A stretch of 64,000 nucleotides of DNA, from positions 132,590 through 196,589 of the forward strand of contig NW_006916438.1 in the NCBI RefSeq assembly GCF_000464535.1, written 5' to 3'. Numbering within the stretch: position 1 is the first letter of the stretch; the number at the start of each line of letters is the position of its first letter. Origin of the DNA: Endocarpon pusillum Z07020. Lineage: Eukaryota > Ascomycota > Eurotiomycetes > Verrucariales > Verrucariaceae. Shown piece by piece: positions 11,125 through 23,150 of the stretch. The notes beneath the pieces are model-generated. The model did no database searches and was not told the origin of the DNA. It saw only the letters and a program-made list of their open reading frames with translations. Position numbers and translations under genes: made by a program.

Positions 11125-11377
11125 GTAGGTAGGATACAGACGATGGGCTCAACAGTCAAGAGATACTAGTCGTCACTTGAATTGGAAAGGAGACTTGTTT
11201 GTGGAGTCATACATTATCCTCGGCTTTGATTGGCCGTTGGTTGAACAGAGACAATGCCAAGCCTTACAGAGCAATGTTCTAGATCAGCGTGGTGAAATAT
11301 ATCTATGTACTGCTAGCTATGCTACATTCATAATCATCCACTGAGCATGAAAACAACCAGATGCCATCTGTGTTCAC

Positions 11378-12519
11378 TTAGAAGCAAAACACCTGATCTT
11401 CAAGCTTGCTGACAGGCCGAGCTTTTGTGTATCCCAGAGACTCGGTAGCCTTCTTCATAGCACTGACCATCGGCGGAGGACCACAGATCAGAATCTTCAT
11501 GTCTTCGGCAGGTGCAGGTAACTTGTCCTATTTGGCCAAGTCAGCCTTTCTCCACAGGAAATAAAACGTTTCGTGCTCACCTTGATCATGTCTGCAGTCA
11601 CAAATCCAACACCTCCCGTCCAATCTTCTGGTGGATTGTTCAGCACGTAATAGACTCTAAAGCCCTCATCTTCTCTAGCTAGACGATCGAGGTCGTCCTT
11701 CAGCAAGATGTCGTCCGGGTTAACATTGGCGAAGATCAGATCGACTTGTGTCGTATCTTCTCCTCCATTCCTCGGTCTGCCCTTGACAATTGCGCGTATT
11801 ATCTGCAACATGGGTGTAATGCCCGTGCCACCAGCAATCATACCAAGATGCCTGCACATATTGGGTGTGTAGACCATTGCGCCCTTTGGTCCTTTGACTT
11901 TCATGGTATCTCCGATCTGGAGGGTGTCCATGTGCGCCGAGATGTTTCCTTGTGGATACGATTTTATCATCAAGTCAAAAAAGCCCTTGTCATCATCCGA
12001 CGAGATTGGAGTGTAAGATCTGACCACCTCCTTCTCCACGCCTCTCGGGGTTGCTGCCAAAGAGATATGTTGGCCAATTGGCAAACCAAGGATATCGGTT
12101 GGATGGGGAAGGGCAAATCTGTAGATTGCGACATTGTGGGAGCAGACTTTCTTCTCCTTAAGCTTGAAGTGTTGAAACTCGGTAGGTTTAAGCACCTTTA
12201 GGCTTTCTAACCATACGACAGATTAGTATTTGCCGAGATCTGTCTCCACTCGTTCTCCACTCGCATTGAGACAGGACTTACCATTCGTTGAGATTGAGAA
12301 AAATCCGATAAAGGCAGCGAGAGAGATAGCCCAGGGTAGCAATTTTACATCGTAGAATGTAGTACCGACAATGAGTACTGTCGAAGGAATATAAACCCCC
12401 AGCACATATCGCAGAGAAAGTGCGCCTGGCCTACGAACGATGAGTTAGCGCGGGTCTCTGAAAGTGTAGCAATAAGCAGCTCACGGCATGTCTGCCTTCG
12501 TCTTGTCCTTCTGTGCCAT
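11378..12519 (-). CDS. CBR1: NADH-cytochrome b5 reductase (CBR1 type)
   Basis: This FAD enzyme passes electrons from NADH to cytochrome b5 for sterol and fatty-acid desaturation. Four exons (12485-12519, 12282-12430, 11581-12206, 11378-11527) are joined by introns of 54, 75 and 53 nt, all GT...AG, giving 319 residues. The N-terminus MAQKDKTKADMPPGALSL is followed by a hydrophobic anchor (VYIPSTVLIVGTT and WAISLAAFIGFF), consistent with an outer-mitochondrial or ER membrane form. The FAD-binding motif RSYTPISSD, the NADH-binding GGTGITPMLQ, the CGPPPM motif, and the C-terminus KLEDQVFCF are all intact. The gene diverges from the DUF3605 gene starting at 12883. The call is secure; the first exon is inferred from frame and splice sites. 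Confidence 0.95.
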
Positions 12520-12882
12520 GCTGGAAGGCTCTCAGTCCCTATTGCAGGAGAAGCCAGATATAACCAAAGCCTTCTTGTGGAAACACTCACGGGCCATCGA
12601 ACTGAGCGATCTTCCGCATGATAAGTTTATATTTTAAGCCGGTACAATGCGGGGGATGCCAAAAAGGGTTCAACCGTTCGGAAGTCTCCAACTTTGGGGG
12701 TCTAACCGCCTCAACCGCCTCAACCGCACGGTGCACCCACACCACAAGCAGATCCGACTCGGCCCAAGGCCCTCCGGCCCTTACCTACTACTTATGCATC
12801 ACGGTAGTATTTAGTGTGATTACACGAAGAGTCCCAAGGACACCCCAGAAGTCTCCAACTCTCAACTCCACACACTTGGAGC
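12520..12882. promoter_or_regulatory. Shared divergent promoter region, CBR1 / DUF3605 gene
   Basis: These 363 bp separate two start codons pointing away from each other. They contain a short direct repetition (AACCGCCTC repeated near 12704-12724) but no motif I can name. The 5' UTRs of both genes must lie here. Confidence 0.5.
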
Positions 12883-13643
12883 ATGGTTGTTTCACACGAT
12901 GGAGTGGAAGATCCTCCCCCATTCAACCTGACAGACGTCGACCGCGCGGTACTGGCCTCTACAGACGAGGAATTCCATCTGCAGACATGGGAGGACCTCA
13001 AAACCATCATCGGTACTTCCCCACCACCGTCACTGCCATCAACCACTACTACCTACCAGCACCCAACAGCCACCACGTACATCAAGAATAACGCGGTAAC
13101 AATGCCCCAGCAAACAATGACCTTCACCTCCTCAAACGCAAACCTTCCGACCTCCGCCGCTACCTCAAATGGTCGAGAGATATCAAAGCCTCCTACGGCT
13201 CCATACCCAATTACATCATGCTCAAACGCTTGAAATGGACGCCCCTCCCCACCTCCACCCCACAATCCGGTCCGCAATTCGCCTTCAACAACCCCCTTCC
13301 TTTCGCCGACAAGCGCGACTTCAAGATCCTGCCCAACGACTGGCCGTACGGGATGGAGCCTGGAATCCACCATATCGTGGTCTGGTTGAAGAATCGGCTG
13401 GAAACGGAGCCCGGGAGAGGAGATATGACGCAGCGGTCGAGGAAACAGATCGAGGAGTTTGTGCAGAGGAGGTTTGTGGATAGGGTGGCTGGGTTGGAGG
13501 GGAGCAGGGAGAAGGTCCAGTGGTTCAAGAATTGGACGGCGTTGCAGAGCGTGCCCGGGTTGGAGCACGTACATGTCTTGGTTAGGGATGTGCCGGAGGA
13601 GGTTATCCAGGAGTGGACGGGAGGAGAGCCTGCTGTGCAATGA
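12883..13643 (+). CDS. N-acetylglucosamine-induced protein 1-like (DUF3605)
   Basis: Exon 1 (12883-13012) begins MVVSHDGVEDPPPFNLT. A 98-nt intron (13013-13110) joins it to an exon reading NNDLHLLKRKPSDLRRYLKW. The 220-residue protein contains the DUF3605 signatures: IKASYGSIPNYIMLKRLKW, FADKRDFKILPNDWPYG, IHHIVVWLK, and near the end WFKNWTALQSVPGLEHVHVL. The family is widespread in ascomycetes; its founding member is described as induced by N-acetylglucosamine, but its biochemical role is not established. No signal peptide or membrane segment is visible. The 3' end lies about 210 bp from the convergent end of the NFKBIL1-like gene. Confidence 0.85.
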
Positions 13644-13851
13644 AGTGTGTTCATGTATAAGAACATGGCATTCTTCTGGAGTTTAGGGAAATAGAGATAC
13701 ACAAGATGACGCGTAGACGCTAGATATTAGAAAATAGAGATCTTCGTTGGTCCTCGTTGTGAGAACAGTGTCTAGCGGGTATCATGTGCTGCAAAAGATC
13801 CGCGACTCCCTCGATATGCATGAACCCAACCCCAAGTGAGGTCAGCTCGTC

Positions 13852-14916
13852 TCACTTTCTTTCGTTATACAATCGATCTATAACCTGGAAGACCTCCGTG
13901 ACGCCTCTCAATGTTTCTTCATCAATATTCAAGCCGCCAAACCGCTGCTGAACCTTATCAGGATGCCACCTTACCCTCTCCGACTTGAGGGTCGACGCGA
14001 AAGCAGATTCCGTGTTGGCCAGCTCACCCGAAGCCATACGCGATCCAACCGTCTTGGTCATAAATCTCTCAATCTCTTGTGTGTTCACATCTTTCCTCTT
14101 CCCAGACTCGACTGGCCAGACAATCTCGTTTCGAAGGTGGACATTTTTCTCCTCAGTGGCATCAATGGTCGTATTCCTCGAGCGAGCGAGCAGGTACAGA
14201 TCATCCCAAGCCTTCTCATAAGCCTCCCACTTCTCCCGCCACATTCTCTTCTGTTTCCTCTCCCAGCCCCTCCTCAAACTCTCCTCGACCTCCCGCTCAA
14301 AATCATTGGGCTCAATACCCCTATCTCTGCTCTCACCTGTCTCCTCCTTCTTCTTCTTCCTGTTCGCATCTTCCCTCTCCCGCTCCTCCCCCAGGCTCTC
14401 CTTCCTCCTCCGCTCCCGCTCTGCCTCCACCCCCTCCCAACTCCGCTCCCACATCCCCCGCCTTACAAATGCGATGTACTCCTCATCACTCATCTTCTCC
14501 AGTTCCCCAGTCTCCTCATTACGCTTCGCGTCCGAGTAGGTGTGGATCGGCTGGCCGTAGACGCTTTCCCAGTAAGCGGCGCCTTCGTCGTCGCCCATGG
14601 CATCGAAGAGGGACTCGCGGAAGGCGATGTCGGGGTGGAGGCTAGATGCAGGAACACTCTCCGGAGAAGGTGGGTTGACTCGGGGAGAGGTTGACAGTCT
14701 GCGCCGTTTGTGCCGGTGATGATGGCGGTGGTGGTGGTGATGTCTAGAGGACGATTCGGAAGCATGGCGCAGGTTGTCCTCATCATGCCACTTGGAAGTC
14801 TTTGATTTGGACTTGAACTTGAAGCGTTTTGAGGAGGAGCGGCTATTACTGCCTCTAGAAGTGGCATGTTCTGCAGGAATTTGTGCATGATCGCCAGTGT
14901 TTGACGTTGTGGTCAT
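13852..14916 (-). CDS. NFKBIL1-like protein (J-like C-terminal region)
   Basis: This single-exon protein has 354 residues. The N-terminal third is disordered and basic, with a His run (HHHHHRHHH) and KRRR. A conserved box follows (FRESLFDAMGDDEGAAYWESVYG), then a highly charged coiled region (about 150-240) rich in Glu, Arg and Lys. The C-terminus reads LKSERVRWHPDKVQQRFG and ends TEVFQVIDRLYNERK; it contains an HPD tripeptide as in J-domains. This order matches fungal homologues of animal NFKBIL1, which is associated with the spliceosome; animal members also carry ankyrin repeats, which are absent here. Nuclear location is inferred from family and basic composition. The start is the only upstream ATG in frame. 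Confidence 0.75.
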   Translation of the reverse strand: MTTTSNTGDHAQIPAEHATSRGSNSRSSSKRFKFKSKSKTSKWHDEDNLRHASESSSRHHHHHRHHHRHKRRRLSTSPRVNPPSPESVPASSLHPDIAFRESLFDAMGDDEGAAYWESVYGQPIHTYSDAKRNEETGELEKMSDEEYIAFVRRGMWERSWEGVEAERERRRKESLGEEREREDANRKKKKEETGESRDRGIEPNDFEREVEESLRRGWERKQKRMWREKWEAYEKAWDDLYLLARSRNTTIDATEEKNVHLRNEIVWPVESGKRKDVNTQEIERFMTKTVGSRMASGELANTESAFASTLKSERVRWHPDKVQQRFGGLNIDEETLRGVTEVFQVIDRLYNERK

Positions 14917-15160
14917 TCCGGCTTGCGGTGTATGTCAAGTGGTGTGGATGAATAGCTTGGTATGTAGTACTTTCTAAAGCCCTACTTTATGTAACCAGGG
15001 TTTGCAGATTTATGTTTCCTGGTCAAGACGCCCATACCCCGAACTGCCTGTGACCAAAATGCACCAAACTTGCTAAATGCTATGTAGGGGCTAGTATTAC
15101 AAATGCTGAGTTTCTGGACCGCGCGGAGACAGGATTTCGGTTTGAGTTTGCCAACCCACA

Positions 15161-17705
15161 TTATGAGGCAGGTGTCTCCAGCAGCATCAGCGACGCTTGC
15201 GCAATCTGCGGATCATATTCGCCTTCCTTATACAGAGGCGGATCCGTGGTGTCTATAGTTCGATCGATCTTGAAGTAGCGTATTTCAAATTCTTCATCAA
15301 TCTCTTCCTCGTATGTGAGAACTTCATCCCACAGCTCAGGGTATGCCTGCTTGGCCCAGGTTTCAACTTCGTCCTTGCGGTATTGCCATGGAATGGCGTT
15401 ATAGAATGTTCCGATACTATAGGCTTGTAAGCAAACTGCGGATTCATCGTGAATTCGTGACTTAGACCTACGTGAATGCATCAGGCGGCACCCCAATATC
15501 GTTTTCCATCTCTTCTATCAGCTCGATCGTGTTCTCGAACTCGCATTGGCCAGCAATCGCGCCAATATAACAATCATAGATTTCCTTTGTGACCTCGAGA
15601 TCCCAAGCTTGTATCATGGCAATAATCCTCCTTGCCTCTGTGGCTCCGTGAGGAATCCATGTCTCGCACGCTCGTAATGCAAGAGCAAAAGAGCTCATGG
15701 TCGGTCCTTCAAGCGAAGTCATGATCTTCCAAAAGTGGTCAATGACGGCTGTGTAAGGCTGCCCACATGCGATATAGGCTGCCATGAGCCCATTTCGAAT
15801 CCGTGTGGTAGGCTCAACTAACAGGTCGAGCTTCAACATATTATAAACCATCTGCAACCCGTCAACATCTTGACACTTTGCAATGCCTTCAAAACATTGA
15901 CCATAAGCTTCGGGTGTCGGACGAGCCGCTGGGTCTTCGCGCTGTCTCATATGGCCGAAGACAAGGCAGGCGAGGTCGGGCCGCTTGCGTTTGAAGAAGG
16001 AGTGCATGATCGGAAGGCGGTCGTTGACGGGAGTTTCTGGGAAGATCGCGCGAAAGAGTTCGTATGCATTGAATGCACGTTGGTCCGTTACCCTTTCATC
16101 TATGATGAATTCCTTAAAAGTTTGTAAAATGCGAGCGCGATCGTTGCGGGGGTATGAATCCATTCTTTGTCCAAGCAGCCCAAGCGCTTCCTCTGGCTCT
16201 TCACGCTGGAGATAGAGTTTGCAAAGCCCGCTGATGGTTTCAGCGTCAAGATACACATCTCGTTCTAGGAGCGAATCTGCTATCCGGGTGCTAAGTTCAT
16301 AATTAGGAATTGGTGAGAAACAGAGCGCCTGCAGGAACTTGTCCAGGATCGGCACATCTGATCCATCCTCGATTGGGTCTTCCGACGACAAAACATTATA
16401 TGTTGATGCTGCTTTGTCCAGATCACCAATTCTGACCTCATAGTCAAGCTGCAGTAAGAATGTCTTTGAGTCAGGTTGTAGGCCTTGTTGTTTAGCTATT
16501 GTTTTGTAGTCGCGGACGGCCCCGACGTTACCAACAGAGAACGCGTACTCGACCAGACAATTGATATTAGCCATTGTTGGACCGGTAATATCATTTTCGG
16601 CAGCCGCCTCAGCTAGGCTGCTTATCAGAGCGGCAACTTCGTTCGCATCGGCCCCCTGAGCTGCAGAAGAGACAAGGATAACGTCCCAGACCCGAGGATC
16701 ATGCGATATGGCTCGAAGATTTGCCAGGATTGGTTCGGCCCAGCTTAAGTCTTTGTTGCGAATGCAGACTCTCACCATCTCAACCTGGGCTTCGACAGAA
16801 GGGGACCCATTCCCAAGTATAGCTTGCTCGTAGATCCTCTTTGTTGCATGGAGACTAGCATGCTTTGCGAAGTAGATCGTTAGAAGCTTGTGAGCGTCGA
16901 CACTCAAATCACCAGTATGAGCTCTCATCTCATCGAAAGCCTTCCAGATATCTTGCCCCAGCCCCTCGTTGCACAAACCTTTGATCACCTCCAACCAATT
17001 CTTCTGAACATCACCTTCTGAAGAGTTCCTCAAGATGTCCCATGCTTCCCTAGCACCGCCAGTCGAAGAAAGTACTGTAATGTACGTTTCTGTCGCGGCC
17101 GGATCCGGAGGTGTAGGTGCTTGGCCAGCATTCCCTGGTGCTTCTGTTCTCTGACGAAGCTCAGAGAACAGCATGAAAGCCAGCGCCTTAGCATCGCTCC
17201 TGAACTTGTCCTTCCCCAATGATGATGCGAGAGCCGACAGCCCTTGCTGGAGATCCGCTTCAGACAAAAGTACTTGCAGATCCGTGTCCGTCTCCTCATT
17301 GAATTTGTGCTCCTGTAGATACGAAAATCCCTCCGTAAGTAAGTAGATATCACTTCTCGAAAGACGTGTCCTAGCTTGATATCGGTATTGCAGTATGGTA
17401 TTGAAAGCCCGAGCAATTTCTTTCATAGGTGGCAGCCGCGTCTGGTCCCTTTGAGCTTGGACGAGGCGGACCAAGACGTCTGCTGCTCGTTCGGCATGCA
17501 AGGATGTGCTCTTGCTGTTGGTAACAGCACTAACCGGTAGCTGAGGAGACAGACCGAAGAGTGAGCGGCATTGCGGAGAGGATACTGTGGGCGCCGTCAA
17601 TGCTCGACTTCGCCATCTGGGGAGTTTCCTAGAGCATGTGGTAATGCAATATGGCTCGTTAGCAACAATCGCTCTGAAAACATTGCGTGTTAAGCTGGAT
17701 CGCAT
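15161..17705 (-). CDS. Mitochondrial pentatricopeptide-repeat (PPR) protein
   Basis: A long exon (15472-17705) and a terminal exon (15161-15416) are joined by a 55-nt intron (15417-15471), restoring DAFTIGTFYNAIPW and giving 829 residues. The first 45 residues are Arg/Ser-rich (MRSSLTRNVFRAIVAN), as in a mitochondrial presequence. The rest is helical with spaced two-helix units typical of PPR arrays, for example YDCYIGAIAGQCEFENTIEL. Such proteins bind organellar RNA or help complex assembly; the length and C-terminal region resemble fungal complex I assembly factor CIA84, but I cannot verify that identity. It shares a 310-bp divergent promoter with mitoribosomal RSM18. Confidence 0.8.
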
Positions 17706-18015
17706 AGTGATTTAACACTGGAAAGCGATCGAAAAGCGGGAGCCTTTAGACTGAAAACCCTTGATGCTGGTCACGAAGGAGGAGACTGATTTATGTCATG
17801 TCAGTGATGCACTGGTGACACTGATGAGGAAGAAATACCGAGAAATCACCGATCAACTTGTGCAACGTTAAACTTGCATCACTCGTTCCCTATGCAATCA
17901 AATAAAACCACTTCCACCAAATACAAGCATAAGGACAGCTGGAACCCAGTCCCAAGTTACTGGGCTGGAGGATATTCCACTTTGGAGCGTATCCTCCTTC
18001 CTCTTTACGAAGCCA
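17706..18015. promoter_or_regulatory. Divergent promoter between PPR gene and RSM18
   Basis: These 310 bp separate two outward-facing start codons of genes that both encode predicted mitochondrial proteins. No named operator was recognised. The short spacing makes shared regulation likely, but that is inference. Confidence 0.5.
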
Positions 18016-18698
18016 ATGCCTCCATCAATATCTAATTCTGCATTTACTCACTCCTGTCGAAATATCGTTGCACACTGGCATTCGCCATCTCACGCCTCTC
18101 GATCCCTCCCCGTGGTTTCTAGAACAAACTGCCTATACGAGATTTCCACTCCCTGGCAAGTGGTTTCAACCGCCAAATTTGGTACAACGGCTGCAAGGCG
18201 CGTTGAATCGAGTCACAATGTCACGAGCATGCCCGCTGGCCAACGAATGGAGGCAAGACGTAAAGAGCAGCTTGAGGCTGATGCACGAGCTATCGAAAAG
18301 AACTTTACAAGGGACTGGAAACCAGGTGATGTCTATGCACCGCATGATCTGAGCGCTGCGGAGGCACGTAAATGGAAGAAGAAAAAGGCCCCCACCACGG
18401 ATGCCTTCGATGCACTGTCAATGAATCCACTCGACTGCTACAAGGTCAGCTACAGGATCAGAATACCGTAGATCCGCTAACCTACGGACAGAACTTCTCC
18501 ATTATGTCGGAATACATGACGGAAATGGGAAGAATCAGGCATTCACGGGATACGGGCCTACGCCCAGTCAACCAACGCAAAATAGCGAAGGCCATCCGAC
18601 GTGCGATTGGTGTTGGATTAATGCCGAGTATCCATCGACATCCAGAGCTGCTCAAAAGAGAGCTGATGGCCACTCGCATGACTGGAAGGTCTGGCTGA
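18016..18698 (+). CDS. RSM18: Mitochondrial ribosomal protein bS18m (RSM18)
   Basis: This is a small-subunit mitoribosomal protein of the bacterial S18 family. Exon 1 (18016-18444) encodes a presequence-like N-terminus (MPPSISNSAFTHSCRNIVAHW) and a charged linker; a 47-nt intron (18445-18491) has a clear GCTAAC branch site. Exon 2 begins NFSIMSEYMTEMGRI and contains the S18 core TGLRPVNQRKIAKAIRRA followed by GLMPSIHRHP. The product is 211 residues, longer than bacterial S18 because of the N-terminal extension, as is usual in fungi. It lies upstream of and co-oriented with AIP1. Confidence 0.93.
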
Positions 18699-19305
18699 GC
18701 GGAGTTGTGCTTGTCCAACGCCGAGCAAGGCCCTGTAACGCCGCTCCACCTTTGTCGCTATAGAACAGCTGCGGGAGACTCTTGAGTGTTCACTTCATTG
18801 TGCTAGTCGCAGTCTCACCATCCACACTTCCGCATGAGAGTCACCTTCAACGCTTCTCCTGATAGAGCAATTCATTCTGGTGTAGAGAGAGCACTGAGTA
18901 CCCTGAGAACTTGATTTACTCCGCCACTTGGCATATGAAATCGTGAGTACGAACAGTAAAGGGTGATATTTCAGCCTGGCAATTTTCAATATTTGACATT
19001 AGGAGCGCGGAGCGTAGTAAGAGACCATAATCCCTGAACAGGACTTAATCCGAGGCCAACTCGAATTTCATTTTGAGGCCCAGCCCCATGGTCTAGCACT
19101 GCGACGGCGTCTGCCTTGTATTGGAGAATTCAACTGGTGTCTCTGGTGCCTCTTGGTTTCGTGAAGATTGACTGACGCCTAGCGGATTGACTCGCCTGTC
19201 ACAACGACTGTATTTTATGCAGAAACAGACATACTTCTTGTGACTGCCGGTTCTGCTCGACTGGGTAAAATCGCTGGGACTTTGGTATTAAACCCTCGAC
19301 TTAAG
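18699..19305. other. Spacer with AIP1 promoter
   Basis: About 600 bp lie between RSM18 and AIP1. No open frame with support was found; the region should hold the RSM18 terminator and the AIP1 promoter. Confidence 0.5.
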
Positions 19306-21279
19306 ATGTCCATCAAAAACGGTGCAGGATACCTATTCAGCCAGATTGATTGTCCTAGACTAATCGCCCATTAGAGGCAATCTATGCCGCCCTTCCGTCC
19401 ACGACTCGAGGCCAGCCTACGCAACTTTCAGTTGACTCGAAGGGGGAAAGACTGGCATATGCCGTAGGCTCTGTGGGAAGAATTGACTAGAGCTCTTCAT
19501 TGATCTTGATCATAGTCAGGCAAATCCATCTTCATACGCTCCATTGATAATCCTGCTCAAGCATCTCAATATACGCAACACACAACCCCTACCACAGTCG
19601 CTAGATTCTCGCCATCAGGCTTCTACTGTGCGTCAGGTGATTCTGCTGGCATTGTACGAGTTTGGGACTGTTCACCAAACGGCTCTGGCCTGACAAAGGG
19701 AGAATACGCCATCATTTCTGGTCGTATCAATGATATTTCTTGGGACGGAGACAGCCAGAGGATTATTGCAGTGGGCGATGGTAAGCAGCGCTATGGTCAC
19801 TGTATTACCGCAGACTCTGGGAACACCGTTGGCGAGATCAGTGGGCATTCTGCACAAGTCAATTCTGTCAGCATAAGACAGCAAAGACCTCTTAGAGCAG
19901 CGACAGCGGGAGACGACAAGAATCTTATCTTCTACCATGGCGCTCCATTCAAGTTCAACTCCATCCCAGCTAGAGGCACGCATGCAAATTTCGTGTATGG
20001 TGTGGCGTTTAGCCCGGATGGAAGTCAGCTGGTATCTGTTGGAGGCGACAGAAAGATCTTGCTCTATGATGGGAAAACGGGCGACATGAAAGGCCAGATT
20101 GGAAACGGCGATTCTGCCCATAAGGGCAGTATATTCGGAGTCTCTTGGTCAAAGGACTCCAAGAAGATTGCAACAGCAAGTGCAGATAGGACTGTCAAGG
20201 TCTGGGATGTGGAAGCTGGCAAAGCAACACAGACAATCACATTTGGGGAGGAAGGCACGGTTTCTATTCCAGATCAACAAGTTGGCGTTGTATGGGCAGC
20301 TGGTCGGTCAGATGGGCTCATAGTATCCCTGTCGCTCAGTGGAGATATCAACTACCTCAATGAAGCATCTACAGGTCCGACCAGAATCGTCTCTGGACAC
20401 CAGAAGAACATTACAGCTCTGACCGTCAACGAAAGTGACACATCACAAGCGCCAACTTTATGGACAGGGAGCTATGAGGGCCGATTATGTGCTTGGGATA
20501 GCGCGACGGGTGTTGCGGAAACTATTGATGGCAATGGCCATACCAATATCATATCTGGTCTTGCAGCCACATCCGGTAAGCATCCACAGATTTATTCTGT
20601 TAGCTGGGATGATACTCTTCGCTCAGTTGATACGAGCGCGAAGACATTCAATGGCAAGTCAACTCATTTATCATCTCAACCGAAGGCTTTAACATGTACT
20701 GCCAACAGCATGGTCGTTGTTGCTCAGCTAGAGAGTGTGATTGTGATCAGAGATGGGGAAGAAGTCGGGGAACTGGCCCTGAAAGCTACCCCTACTTCCC
20801 TCACTGCATGTGGAAGCACAGTCGGGATAGGCGCCTCGGATTCATCCCTGAGCATATACGCTGTGCCGCACGACAGAGCACCGAAACTTATTGCCTCACT
20901 TGACAAAGTATCGGCAGGCCCTTTGACAGCCTTGTCATTCACTCCAGATGGCTCAATGATCGCAGCTGGGGACTCTACTGGCAAACTTCTCGTCTATAGA
21001 TTGAGCGGCTCAAGCCTGGAACTTGTGACCAACAGGTGGTCCAGTGCCCATACAGCCAGGATTACATGCATAGCCTGGAATAAGGCTGGAACACATGCTG
21101 TCAGTGGAAGCTTGGATACACACATATTCGCTTGGAGCTTGAAAGATCCCGGGGCTCGCGTGAAAGCAGGCAATGCTCACAAAGAAGGTGTTAATGGGAT
21201 CGCTTGGATTGGCGAGAGGGCGGTCAGCTGTGGTGCTGATGGCACAGTCAAGGTTTGGGAGATTTCTGGCTTGAAATGA
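19306..21279 (+). CDS. AIP1: Actin-interacting protein 1 (AIP1), WD40 protein
   Basis: AIP1 works with cofilin to disassemble actin filaments and is built from two seven-bladed WD40 propellers. Three exons are read: 19306-19321 (MSIKN), 19375-19463, and 19516-21279; introns are 53 and 52 nt. The joins give MSIKNEAIYAALPSTTRGQP...GERLAYASGKSIFIRSIDN, which has the known AIP1 N-terminal pattern. Typical blades include VARFSPSGFYCASGD, SADRTVKVWDVEAGK, and the final GADGTVKVWEISGLK. The protein has 622 residues, close to the usual 600-620. The first intron's donor (GTGCAG) is unusual, so the first five codons are the least certain part. It acts in cytosolic cortical actin patches. Confidence 0.93.
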
Positions 21280-21733
21280 CCGGACAGGGCAAGTTTAACA
21301 ATGTGCTGAGACCCTCCCCTTCACCATATGTGATACGTGGTGGTGAAGCTCTGACTCAGAGCGACAGTAGTGAATATGAGGCCCATGTGCTGTCGTGCTC
21401 AATAGTCGATGTATCACAGAACTATTGAATAAATCTGTCAGGCATGTCTCCCTACTGGATTCTTCTTCTCATGGACATTCGTTGGTTGTATATGCTCTCT
21501 TGGTAAAACCGGAAACCATAGGGAATCGCCCGATCTGGAATAGCATTCTATCAGAAGTGGATGACCTTTTTCCCACTTTTATCCACACATTTCATATCCT
21601 AGCGTTGGGGTCTCTCCCTCACCGTTGACCTTTGCGGAACTACTCATTCTTTTACCGAGATTGTGGAAGTGGGAAAGACCTGAATGATATCACTCGCCCC
21701 TTCGAAGTTGTGCGCCCTGGCGGTGCGCCCACC
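21280..21733. other. Spacer with HFI1 promoter
   Basis: This is 454 bp without a supported gene. The frame running into HFI1 from 21632 lacks an upstream ATG; the first good start is 21734 (ACCATGTCG). Confidence 0.5.
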
Positions 21734-23150
21734 ATGTCGACGACGATAGAGACATTCAACCCTGCCGCCTTAAGTCGAGCTGATTCTATTCCGACATCGC
21801 TGCAGGTGAACAAGACCGTCGCAGCCTCCTCGAGCAAGAATGCAAAGTACGGCAATGGTGCTATTCCTCAACGCATCGACTTTGAACCACTCTATACCGA
21901 TCTCAAGGCCCTCATTGGGAGCCATTGGAGTACCTATCAAGATGCGCTGTCAAAATTCGTACTAGGTCGCTCTTTCCTGCAGCAGTTGTACATGCCTACA
22001 GTTGTCTAACCTCTTCTCTACAGGCCGACTCTCTGCCACCGAGTTCAGCGACTTAACCGATTCTTTCCTTCTCGGCTCGCCTCAAACAGAACACGCCCAC
22101 AACGCGCTCATCTGCGCCATCCTCTACAATGTATCACGTGAGAAGCCAGATCATCTCGGTCCAGCAATATGGGTCACAGCCGCAACAGATAAGTCCTCCA
22201 CCGCTGGCCCATCAAAACCCAACATTGCGAGCGATGCGGGGGAACAGCGCCTCAAAGTCGAGGTCATGGCTTTACCCGCCCGGGATAGAAGAAGACTAAA
22301 AGGCATCGGCGGTGGCGGCGACAGACCAGAAGACGACAGTTCGCTGAAGAGAAAATACGAGGACTACTACCAAGCAGGCAAGATTCGAGTCCCAGAGAAC
22401 GTCCCCCCAAGCGCCGGAGGCCTCAACAAAACGAACTGGGACCTCGAAATTCGCAAACGCTACACCCAGCCCCTCTTCTCGGAGACATTGGAATTCCCTG
22501 ACGCGGCCGGCATCTTCTCGCGCATGATCCCAATCTGCTACGAAGAATCCGTCGCCTCAGGATCCAGCATGCCCTGCGCTGAATTAGTCGCAGTAGCGAC
22601 AGAGACTTACGTCAAAGATCTCCTTAGCAGTGTCTTCAATCGCACGAGAGCCAACGGTCCAAAGTACGACAACGGCGCCGCCGGCGGCGTTTCTACAGGT
22701 GCGTACCTGCGCCAACTGGAGCGCGAAGAGCACGACTTCCGTAACGGAAAGATACAAAAGGGCCGGGATACCGGCTTGCTGCCCGTTGAGAACCGAGAAG
22801 CCGTTGCCAGACGACCGATCGGGATCACGGACTTGAAAGTCGCCAGTGGTGTTGGCAGAGGTCTCTGGAATGGGATGCCGCTGATCGGAAGTCGAGTCGC
22901 TGAAGCAGCATATGGCAATGAATTCGATGACGTTGTGGAAGAGAGGAGACGAGCAGGAGAGACGGCTGCGGCTGCCGCAGGTGTAGGAGCGGCGGCGTTG
23001 AAAAATCAGCATCCCCATACTACCTCGGAGCATCCTACGACAGATGAGATGGATGTCGACGACGATGACTATGGCTGGCCTGGTGGCGGGGCAGCGGATC
23101 GAGAGGCGTTGGGATCTTTACTCGAGGATTACCTCTCCATTCGCGCCTGA
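21734..23150 (+). CDS. HFI1: SAGA complex subunit HFI1/ADA1 (Tad1 family)
   Basis: This is a structural subunit of the SAGA histone acetyltransferase coactivator. Exon 1 (21734-21965) encodes MSTTIETFNPAALSRADS and the conserved RIDFEPLYTDLKALIGSHW. A 58-nt intron (21966-22023, branch CTAAC) leads to the second half of the Tad1 motif: KFVLGRLSATEFSDL...HNALICAILYN. After a variable linker, a C-terminal section contains RDTGLLPVENREAVARRPIGI and a DLKVASGVGRGLWNG box. The product is 452 residues. The acidic C-terminus (DEMDVDDDDYGWPGG) ends DYLSIRA. The strong Kozak context and absence of an earlier ATG set the start. Nuclear role is from family knowledge. Confidence 0.9.

Noticed and set aside
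13053..13702. Minus-strand ORFs opposite the DUF3605 gene
   Set aside because: The DUF3605 reading has conserved motifs and good splice sites; the antisense frames do not.
13963..14694. 243-codon Leu/Pro-rich plus-strand ORF opposite the NFKBIL1-like gene
   Set aside because: It is the complement of the Glu/Arg-rich coiled region; Leu/Pro/Ser content is the expected artefact.
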